From Marinomonas ostreistagni (GTDB taxonomy: Bacteria; Pseudomonadota; Gammaproteobacteria; Pseudomonadales; Marinomonadaceae): a stretch of DNA of 64,000 nucleotides. A program made the translations under genes and the position numbers. Below the pieces are notes generated by a model. That model was not told the DNA's origin, did not search any database, and worked only from the letters and a program-made list of their open reading frames with translations. This document shows positions 57,339 to 64,000 of this stretch, piece after piece (position 1 is the first letter of the stretch; each line of letters opens with the position of its first letter). The stretch is taken from the NCBI RefSeq assembly GCF_016461785.1, contig NZ_JAEMUH010000006.1, positions 186,001 through 250,000 of the forward strand. Reading direction: 5' to 3'.

Positions 57339-58103
57339 ATGATCCATACGAAGCAATACGGCGAAAACCTTCCTCCGCTTGTTGTTATTCACGGCTTATT
57401 TGGCAATGCGGATAACTGGCATTCTATTGCTCAAAAATGGGCCGAAAACTTTACCGTATATTGTTTGGACCTTCCAAATCATGGCCGATCATCTGAGCTT
57501 GCCCCCACTACTTATCCTGCTCTGGCTAATGCCATCAATGAGTGGTTAGAAGAAAAACATCTCTCTAGCATCTATCTGCTAGGACACTCCATGGGCGGAA
57601 AAGTAGCGATGCAACTTACTAGCGATCACCCAGAAAAAATTAAAAAATTAATTGTGGCAGATATTGCGCCCGTTGATTATTTGCCAAGCCATACTGAGAT
57701 TTTCAAAGGGCTTAAGGTCATCAATCAGAAACAGCCAGCCTCTCGAAAAGAAGCCGATCAACTTCTATCGGACTACGAGCCCAATATGGGAGTAAGACAG
57801 TTTCTACTTAAGAATTTACAGAGAAATGAGAATGGGACAAACTCCCTAGCACTTGGTTTAGATAATCTGATTGCCGATTATGATGCGATACTCAGCGCAC
57901 CAATTTTAAAAGACAACCTTTCAGTAGAGACTCTATTTATTAAAGGTGAAAACTCTCCGTATATTTTACCTGAACATCAACAGCAAACCTTAAAACACTT
58001 TCCCAATGCATCTGTGAAAGTAATTCCCGAAACAGGACACTGGCTACACGCAGAGAAGCCGACAACATTTACAAGCTTAGTTAGACGGTTCTTGACAGCC
58101 TGA
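57339..58103 (+). CDS. YbfF-like alpha/beta-hydrolase esterase
   Basis: 254 residues. Nucleophile elbow G-H-S-M-G-G (Ser near residue 89), H-G-L-F-G-N-A-D-N-W oxyanion region and C-terminal G-H-W-L-H are typical of YbfF/BioH-like acyl-ester hydrolases. YbfF cleaves acyl-CoA and short esters in E. coli. Its 3' end overlaps the convergent binding-protein gene by 27 bp. Confidence 0.9.
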   Translation: MIHTKQYGENLPPLVVIHGLFGNADNWHSIAQKWAENFTVYCLDLPNHGRSSELAPTTYPALANAINEWLEEKHLSSIYLLGHSMGGKVAMQLTSDHPEKIKKLIVADIAPVDYLPSHTEIFKGLKVINQKQPASRKEADQLLSDYEPNMGVRQFLLKNLQRNENGTNSLALGLDNLIADYDAILSAPILKDNLSVETLFIKGENSPYILPEHQQQTLKHFPNASVKVIPETGHWLHAEKPTTFTSLVRRFLTA

Positions 58104-58973
58104 TTCAGGACAAACACCAAGCTCTGTAATTAAGTACTGATCTGTAGGCAATATCAAACTATACATTCGAATTAAATAAGGGTTAAAAGCAACTCTAAGA
58201 GGGGTGGGGTAAGCTGGGGCAAGCAAGTTGCCACTCTCCTCAAATGCATTGATATACGTCGCTACTAATCCAAGCTTCTCTTTGGATGTACTGTAAACAG
58301 CGAATAGGGCTCCAGCCCTAACAAGTTGTAAAGAGTGCGCTACTAAAGCCTTCTTGCGGTGGAACATCAACCTAATAGCATCTTTTGAAAACTGCGAATC
58401 AAACAGCATTGAGTCGTAAAGAGATAACACTAGGTTTGATCGATCTAGCACTTCAGTAAGGGCTTGTAAGGTTTGTTCCCTGCCTGCTTCAGCAATAGCT
58501 TTAGAGTAAAGAGACATACCATATCGTTTCGCCAGCTGCTCCATATCTCCAGATAAGGAGAGGTTGGCACTATGAACAATAGCGATGGGCGCCCTATCTT
58601 CCCAAAATGTTTGTAAGATTTCTAAACGCAACCCTAACGGCGCACCGGAAAGCACGGCTGTCGAATTTTTAGCACAACTCTCCTTGGCGACTGAAAACTC
58701 TTCTTCACCAAGAAAAAGAGCGATAATAGAAACTTTTGCAGAGACATCACAAACACTGTCAAAGCTATGGCGACCTACCGTTATCACCAGATCGCCATCT
58801 TTAAGCTGCCTTGATAAGTTATTCAAAGCTGGAATACTGCTGTCCGTAGAGGCACTCAGTGACATAGACAGCACTCTAGAAACAGTTTCACGTCCATCAT
58901 GATAAACGTATACCTGAGCTCCTGATAAGGTACTCAAAGTACATCCCATGACAAGTGCGATCAGCCATTTCAT
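58077..58973 (-). CDS. Periplasmic binding-protein-like (ABC substrate-binding) gene
   Basis: 298 residues with a signal peptide (MKWLIALVMGCTLSTLSGA). Alternating alpha/beta two-lobe pattern as in TrpX-like ABC substrate-binding proteins, with four Cys. No ABC permease or ATPase nearby. It follows the TonB-dependent receptor by 17 bp and probably captures or senses the same ligand in the periplasm. Similar pairs occur with c-di-GMP sensors (observed pattern in other bacteria, not proven here). Confidence 0.75.
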   Translation of the reverse strand: MKWLIALVMGCTLSTLSGAQVYVYHDGRETVSRVLSMSLSASTDSSIPALNNLSRQLKDGDLVITVGRHSFDSVCDVSAKVSIIALFLGEEEFSVAKESCAKNSTAVLSGAPLGLRLEILQTFWEDRAPIAIVHSANLSLSGDMEQLAKRYGMSLYSKAIAEAGREQTLQALTEVLDRSNLVLSLYDSMLFDSQFSKDAIRLMFHRKKALVAHSLQLVRAGALFAVYSTSKEKLGLVATYINAFEESGNLLAPAYPTPLRVAFNPYLIRMYSLILPTDQYLITELGVCPESGCQEPSN

Positions 58974-58990
58974 AGCAATGTAAAACGCTC

Positions 58991-60973
58991 TTAAAACGAC
59001 AGGTTCGCAAACATAAATAAAGTCGTCTTATCCGTTAGAACATTGTTAACTCGGATATATGGGTTGTTGTCCAAACGTACTGTTCCTCCTAAACCTGTGC
59101 TCAAACTTATCTCATCTGTATCCACTCGATGAGATAACCATAGACTTAAAAACTCATGGTCGTAAGTCGCCATTTCTTTGCCATAAATATAGCGCGAGTT
59201 AAGGTAAAGTGTATCATTTAATGGCAAGCTGGCGAATAATGTGGCAATGAGCGGTGTGACCGTCTCTTTTAATTTTTCAGAATCTGTCTGAGTATCTTGA
59301 TAAGCAAGCGTAGCTCGAAACAATGCATTATTCACCGTACGCCAATCCAGCTCAACCTCAACCCCTTCAATCGTAGCAGTATAACTTTCATCAGAAGTTA
59401 ACACCCCACCATCCTCGATTGCGTCTTCATATTTTTTTCCTGACGCTACAAGGTTTTTTAAATGCTCACTGTACAATGAAATATCGTATGACATTCCAAG
59501 AGACGGGACGTTATGAAACCACCCTAATTCATAAGACGTTATTTTCTCTGCAGCAGTACCTTGCGCATAAGCAGGTATAGAACGGATTCCGTTAAAAATA
59601 TAGGACCACTCGGCTTTCTCATCAAGTAAATCCGGAGTTCGATAAGCTTCAGAAACATTCATTCTTAATGATGATTGCTCTGATACTTTGTAAGTTAAAC
59701 CCAACTGCGGTGATGTATACGATCCAGTAAGCTTACTGTGTTCTAGCATTAGCCCAGCATTAACAATGATCGGATCCCAAGCTCGATAACTTAAATTACT
59801 AGCAGCCCTAAGAAGCTCTTCTGTATAGTCACCGTTAAAGTAAGTTTTAGAATACACATGATCTTGTCTGTAAGAAGCTGAGTTAACAACCCTTACATCA
59901 TTGTCTGGAGTCCAAACACTTTGAATCTCTATATCATGTCGATATTCATCTAAGTCAGCGACAAGCTCTCCTGAATAAATTTCGGATGCTGGCAAATCTT
60001 GTGCAAACAGAACATTCAAAACCTGACCATAAACGTCAATTTCATGTATTTCAGTTTGCTGTGAGCGATCATAATAATATTGTAGCTTAACTGTATGTGT
60101 AGGCGATTGATCGACTTCCCACCCTACTTTGATATGCTCACGGTCCTGAATTAGATATGGCGTGGTTTCGCCATAACTCACCCCAGGAATTTCATAAAAT
60201 TCAACATCAGCATTTAAATGTGATGCGCCTATATCAATATCAAATGTTTGCGCTTCGTCTTGATAGACGAACAACATGTTCCCAGAACTCTGAGTGTGAC
60301 CATCATTTCTTGGGTCACCATCTCCTTTTAAATCATAACCGTCCACAGTACCTTGAGCCGCAGAAACCCTATAACTCCAGTGATCTTTCAGGCCACTATG
60401 CTGAGCGTACACTCTACGATTACCTTGATCATCTGTCGTATAAGATATATCACTACCAATGGTATCAACGGGACTTCGGGTAATTATGTTTACAACCGCA
60501 AGAAAAGAGTTACTGCCATAGCTTGACGCATTTGGCCCCCGATTAACTTCTACACGCTCAATATCTTCAACACTTAACGCTAAACTAGACCAATCAACCC
60601 TAGCATAGGCAGAACTATAAACTGAGCGCCCATTAACAAGCACCTGAATACGCCTAAAGCGATCCAGCTCAGTTCCATGGTATGCCACTACTTTTCTGTA
60701 CGAGTTCCAGTATGGGCCAACAAAAAAGCCTGGTACATAGGACAACAAATCTTCAACATACTGCACATTTGATCGTCGAATAAAATCACCCGTTAAAACA
60801 GATAGCGTAGATGACACTTCAACTCTTGGTTGTTCAACTCTTGCTGGAGTCACCACTGCAGGAATTTCATAATCCAAAAGACTATCTAGGGAGTTCTCCA
60901 ATTGAGCGTAATCTTCAGCAGACACTAGACCAGCACAAGTTAAAAGCATCGCTCCAGACATAACACGAAACAT
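58991..60973 (-). CDS. TonB-dependent outer-membrane receptor
   Basis: 660-residue receptor. Signal peptide, plug domain (about residues 55-165: V-E-D-L-L-S-Y-V-P-G-F-F-V and E-R-V-E-V-N-R-G-P-N-A-S-S-Y-G-S-N), then a beta barrel ending in aromatic Phe. No clear TonB box before the plug. Substrate unknown. Strong ribosome site GAGGAGG. Starts 9 bp after the prephenate dehydratase gene, an unusual operon partner. Confidence 0.9.
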   Translation of the reverse strand: MFRVMSGAMLLTCAGLVSAEDYAQLENSLDSLLDYEIPAVVTPARVEQPRVEVSSTLSVLTGDFIRRSNVQYVEDLLSYVPGFFVGPYWNSYRKVVAYHGTELDRFRRIQVLVNGRSVYSSAYARVDWSSLALSVEDIERVEVNRGPNASSYGSNSFLAVVNIITRSPVDTIGSDISYTTDDQGNRRVYAQHSGLKDHWSYRVSAAQGTVDGYDLKGDGDPRNDGHTQSSGNMLFVYQDEAQTFDIDIGASHLNADVEFYEIPGVSYGETTPYLIQDREHIKVGWEVDQSPTHTVKLQYYYDRSQQTEIHEIDVYGQVLNVLFAQDLPASEIYSGELVADLDEYRHDIEIQSVWTPDNDVRVVNSASYRQDHVYSKTYFNGDYTEELLRAASNLSYRAWDPIIVNAGLMLEHSKLTGSYTSPQLGLTYKVSEQSSLRMNVSEAYRTPDLLDEKAEWSYIFNGIRSIPAYAQGTAAEKITSYELGWFHNVPSLGMSYDISLYSEHLKNLVASGKKYEDAIEDGGVLTSDESYTATIEGVEVELDWRTVNNALFRATLAYQDTQTDSEKLKETVTPLIATLFASLPLNDTLYLNSRYIYGKEMATYDHEFLSLWLSHRVDTDEISLSTGLGGTVRLDNNPYIRVNNVLTDKTTLFMFANLSF

Positions 60974-60982
60974 ATATCCTCC

Positions 60983-61846
60983 TCACTTACGGAAAGAGTC
61001 GGCATAGTAAGTCCCTAATATGCGTACATCTTCTGAAAAAAAGCGAAGCTCCTCCAATGCAGCCTGCATAGCCGGAGACTGAAAATGAGCTTCAACATCA
61101 ACGTAAAATTGCGTTGCAGTAAAATGGCCATCAAGCATGTAGCTTTCCAGCTTCAACATATTAATGCCATGGGTCGCAAATCCCCCCATTGCTTTGTATA
61201 ACGCTGCTGGGATATTTCTAACCTTGAATAGAAAGGAGGTAATATAACGAAGATTTGGTTCATACAAGGGCATTTTCTGCTGCTTAGAAAACACTAAAAA
61301 GCGGGTAGTATTTCCTGAAACATCATTAAAATGAGACTTTAATATGTTCAGCCCATATAACTCAGCAGCCAAGGAAGAAGAGATAACCGCTAGTCCTGTC
61401 TGCTTGGATTCCGCAAGATGCTTAGCAGCACCTGCTGTATCGTACATAGCTACTTGCTTTGCCTGCATTCCCTGAATGTTTTTATTACATTGAGCTAAAG
61501 CTTGTGGATGACTACCTATCTGCTGAATGTCTTCAAGCCTCATACCAGGCAATGCAATCAGGCAATGGTTCACAGGTTCAAAATGCTCTTTAACCACATA
61601 TAACTGAGTGCCTTTTAATTCTCTATAAATTTCTTCAACTCGCCCAGCGGTCGAATTTTCAACAGGAATCATGGCATAATGTGCTTCGCCGTTTTCTACT
61701 TTAGCTAACGCTTGGCTAAAGCTCGCGCAATGGATCATTTGCCAATTTGGGAAGCAATGTTGAGATGCCAAGTGAGAATAGGCACCGGGTTCACCTTGAT
61801 AAGCGACAATTTGGTCTGCATTAATTGATATGCCTGATTGATCCAT
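60983..61846 (-). CDS. pheA: Monofunctional prephenate dehydratase
   Basis: 287 residues without the chorismate mutase domain of E. coli PheA. Catalytic domain with Y-Q-G-E-P-G-A-Y-S, P-V-E-N-S-T-A-G and S-G-N-T-T-R-F. C-terminal ACT domain has L-K-L-E-S-Y-M where enterobacterial PheA has E-S-R-P, so phenylalanine feedback may differ. A marine gammaproteobacterium probably has a second, bifunctional PheA near serC, so this may be an extra copy. First gene of the minus-strand operon with the receptor and binding protein. Confidence 0.9.
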   Translation of the reverse strand: MDQSGISINADQIVAYQGEPGAYSHLASQHCFPNWQMIHCASFSQALAKVENGEAHYAMIPVENSTAGRVEEIYRELKGTQLYVVKEHFEPVNHCLIALPGMRLEDIQQIGSHPQALAQCNKNIQGMQAKQVAMYDTAGAAKHLAESKQTGLAVISSSLAAELYGLNILKSHFNDVSGNTTRFLVFSKQQKMPLYEPNLRYITSFLFKVRNIPAALYKAMGGFATHGINMLKLESYMLDGHFTATQFYVDVEAHFQSPAMQAALEELRFFSEDVRILGTYYADSFRK

Positions 61847-61958
61847 AACTTTCTACCAACTTGAGTGAGCAAGACGCTAAACCTTACCAATTTTTTGCGT
61901 ATTTCAACACAATAATTAGCTTCAAAACCAAACATTTATCGACCGTCATGCAAATAAA

Positions 61959-62225
61959 ATGAAAACTATATTGATCGCGCTTGTACGTTTATACCAAGTA
62001 TTGATTAGCCCGTTTTTAGGCAACAACTGCCGTTACTACCCGAGCTGTTCGGCATATATGATTGAAGCCATCGAACGTTTTGGAGTAATCAAGGGGGTAT
62101 GGTTAGGCTTAAAGCGACTGGGTCGTTGTCACCCACTTTGTGAAGGGGGAATAGACCCTGTTCCTGAGAAAGATAAGACAAAGAGTGGCTTATGCTTAAA
62201 ACAAAAGCCACAGGATAAAGACTAA
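61959..62225 (+). CDS. yidD: Membrane protein insertion efficiency factor YidD
   Basis: 88-residue Yid[19 protein letters not shown] and the later [13 protein letters not shown] are the fixed motifs. It helps YidC insert inner-membrane proteins. Usually it lies in rpmH-rnpA-yidD-yidC near the origin; here it is alone, divergent from pheA. The start has no clear ribosome site. Confidence 0.9.
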   Translation: MKTILIALVRLYQVLISPFLGNNCRYYPSCSAYMIEAIERFGVIKGVWLGLKRLGRCHPLCEGGIDPVPEKDKTKSGLCLKQKPQDKD

Positions 62226-62863
62226 ATTAGCTGAAGATTTAAGTCACTTACAACAAGCACAGCCTGAGTTCGATTATTGATATTGAGCTTTCTGAAAATC
62301 GCTGTGATATGAGCTTTAACAGTCGCCTCTGAGATGTTTAACTCATAAGCTATTTGTTTATTCAGCAACCCTTCATGTAAATAGCAAAGCACTTTGTATT
62401 GCTGCGGTGTCAATTCTGCCACTCGACGCTGCATGTCAAGATCGGGAGCCGGCAATTGCTGCAGTTGCTCGGCCATCCCTATCGGTAACCAGCTGTCGCC
62501 TTCCAAAATCGTAGAAATGGCTTCTACGTATAATGCAGGCTCACTGGTTTTAGGAATAAAGCCCAACGCCCCAGCTTCAATGACATTGGCAACGATCGAT
62601 AAATCATCACTACCAGAAATCACGGCAACAGGTATATCAGGAAAGTCTGATCGTATACGTATTAATCCATATAAATCACCACTTCCAGGCATATTTAAAT
62701 CTAGAAGTAGCAAATCCACGTCAGGGTTTGCCTTTAGGCTTACTAACGTGGATTCGAGATCGTGTGATTCTTGGATATCTACTTCACCGAGTTGATCTCG
62801 AAGTGCTCCAGTTAGAGCACTTCGAAATAAAGGATGATCATCAGCGATAAGAAGTGAAATCAC
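62222..62863 (-). CDS. LuxR/NarL-family response regulator (CrbR/ErdR candidate)
   Basis: 213 residues. Receiver domain with A-D-D-H and phospho-acceptor Asp55 (L-L-D-L-N-M-P-G), then a LuxR helix-turn-helix (about 150-205: [19 protein letters not shown]). GTG start with AAGGA upstream. It lies 27 bp downstream of acs on the same strand. In Vibrio (CrbSR) and Pseudomonas (MxtR/ErdR) a NarL-type regulator controls acs, so this is a good candidate for that role. No sensor kinase in the window. Confidence 0.87.
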   Translation of the reverse strand: MISLLIADDHPLFRSALTGALRDQLGEVDIQESHDLESTLVSLKANPDVDLLLLDLNMPGSGDLYGLIRIRSDFPDIPVAVISGSDDLSIVANVIEAGALGFIPKTSEPALYVEAISTILEGDSWLPIGMAEQLQQLPAPDLDMQRRVAELTPQQYKVLCYLHEGLLNKQIAYELNISEATVKAHITAIFRKLNINNRTQAVLVVSDLNLQLI

Positions 62864-62890
62864 TAGTTTTCCTTAGCATGTACGTATGAT

Positions 62891-64000
62891 TTACTTATTT
62901 AACCTGTTATCGATCAAATCATCAACCACACTTGGATCAGCTAAGGTACTTGTATCACCTAAGGCATCGTGTTCATTGGCAGCAATTTTGCGCAGAATAC
63001 GACGCATGATCTTACCTGAACGAGTTTTTGGTAAACCTGTCGTTGCCCAGTGAACAAGGTCAGGCGTTGCGATTGGCCCAACTTCTTGGCGAACCATCAT
63101 CTTCACGGATTTTGTAAGCTCTTCATCTACTTCAACTCCAGATACTGGAATGATGTAAACATAAATACCTTGGCCTTTTAGATCATGCGGGTAACCTACT
63201 ACTGCTGCTTCCGCTACCGATGGGTGTGCAACCAATGCGCTTTCTATCTCAGCAGTACCTAGACGGTGACCAGAGACGTTCAATACATCATCCATTCGAC
63301 CCGTAATCCAGTATGCGCCATCAGCATCGCGGCGAGCGCCGTCACCTGTGAAGTATTTACCTTCGAAGGTACTGAAATACGTTTGCTCGAAGCGTTCATG
63401 ATCACCATAAACAGTGCGCGATTGACCAGGCCAAGAATCTAGAATAACAAGACCACCTTCAACCTCAGCCCCCATTTCAGTAATCAAATTACCTTCTGCA
63501 TCAACGAGAGCTGGTTGAACACCAAACAATGGACCAGTACAAGAGCCTGGCTTAGGATTTGTTTCTGTTACACGTGGCGTCATCATTAAGCCACCTGTTT
63601 CTGTCTGCCACCAAGTATCAACAATAGGACACTTACCGTTGCCAATGTTCTTGTGGTACCAAACCCACGCTTCAGGGTTGATTGGCTCACCCACACTACC
63701 TAGCACACGAAGTGAGTCCCGCTTACTTGTCGCAATTGGCTCATCGCCTTTCGCCATCAGAGCACGAATCGCAGTCGGTGCAGTGTATAACTGAGTAACA
63801 TTGAACTTATCTACGACACGGCCAATTCGGCCTGAATCTGGATAAGTAGGCACACCTTCGAATAGGACGCTGGTCACACCATTTGCAAGTGGACCATATA
63901 CCATGTAGCTGTGACCAGTAATCCATCCTACGTCGGCTGCACACCAGTACACATCATCAGGTTTGATATCAAATACTACTTCATGTGTAAGCGATGCATA
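62891..64000 (-). CDS. acs: Acetyl-CoA synthetase (5' part outside window)
   Basis: C-terminal about 370 residues of acetate-CoA ligase. The frame is open to the window edge ([16 protein letters not shown]), so the GTG at 63952 is internal. Visible: [24 protein letters not shown], and C-terminal [10 protein letters not shown] with the Lys that is controlled by acetylation. Makes acetyl-CoA from acetate for the acetate switch. Followed by the response regulator gene. Confidence 0.95.
   Translation of the reverse strand, partial: YASLTHEVVFDIKPDDVYWCAADVGWITGHSYMVYGPLANGVTSVLFEGVPTYPDSGRIGRVVDKFNVTQLYTAPTAIRALMAKGDEPIATSKRDSLRVLGSVGEPINPEAWVWYHKNIGNGKCPIVDTWWQTETGGLMMTPRVTETNPKPGSCTGPLFGVQPALVDAEGNLITEMGAEVEGGLVILDSWPGQSRTVYGDHERFEQTYFSTFEGKYFTGDGARRDADGAYWITGRMDDVLNVSGHRLGTAEIESALVAHPSVAEAAVVGYPHDLKGQGIYVYIIPVSGVEVDEELTKSVKMMVRQEVGPIATPDLVHWATTGLPKTRSGKIMRRILRKIAANEHDALGDTSTLADPSVVDDLIDNRLNK

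Overview
The window reads as chromosomal backbone of a marine gammaproteobacterium. The gene order resembles Pseudomonas and its relatives, and the combination of genes suggests an Oceanospirillales member close to Marinomonas. That genus-level guess rests on gene order and protein character, not on a search. About 60 genes are packed in short operons, with hairpin terminators between most convergent pairs. I saw no tRNA, rRNA, CRISPR array, insertion sequence or prophage. Both ends cut a gene: the 5' end of ybeZ on the left and the 5' end of acs on the right.

Layout. 1-3.7 kb: ybeZ-ybeY-corC-lnt (rRNA maturation, ion homeostasis, lipoprotein acylation). 3.8-8.4 kb: a zinc-ribbon gene, then leuS-lptE-holA. 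8.5-11.4 kb: a soluble FIST-domain chemoreceptor and an unknown membrane protein. 11.5-16.2 kb (minus): prkA-yeaH-spoVR stress operon. 16.8-19.4 kb: a giant fusion of two CRP-type sensor domains, an acyltransferase-like domain and an SGNH hydrolase. 19.5-22.1 kb: a PAS-GGDEF-EAL protein. 22.1-25.3 kb: dapA with an unusual leader, nadE and a PP0621-type protein. 25.3-28.7 kb (minus): four minor-pilin-like genes and a DUF5610 protein. 28.8-33 kb: hydrolase, pabB, CoA-type Nudix, cysH and an HTH-only LysR protein. 33-36.8 kb: dGTPase, GNAT, a DUF2333 protein and a lipoprotein. 36.9-50.1 kb: dsbD, accBC, prmA, a DUF3426 protein, dusB-fis, purHD, and then a 7TM-DISM sensor in the place retS occupies in Pseudomonas aeruginosa. 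50.1-52.6 kb: HIT, coq7, pdxH and a membrane acetyltransferase-like gene. 52.8-56.6 kb: nrdA-nrdB-yfaE behind tandem NrdR-like boxes. 56.6-62 kb: CDP-alcohol transferase, esterase, and a minus-strand operon of prephenate dehydratase, TonB-dependent receptor and periplasmic binding protein. 62-64 kb: yidD, a LuxR-type response regulator and acs.

Most of this is core metabolism and translation. The parts most worth a second look are: (i) the Lys-rich mini-ORF and mutually exclusive stems in front of dapA; (ii) the sensor-acyltransferase-SGNH fusion divergent from the prkA operon; (iii) the RetS-position sensor, whose kinase and receiver parts look dead; (iv) the dehydratase-receptor-binding-protein operon; and (v) several precise inverted or direct repeats, including a 28-nt palindrome inside pabB.
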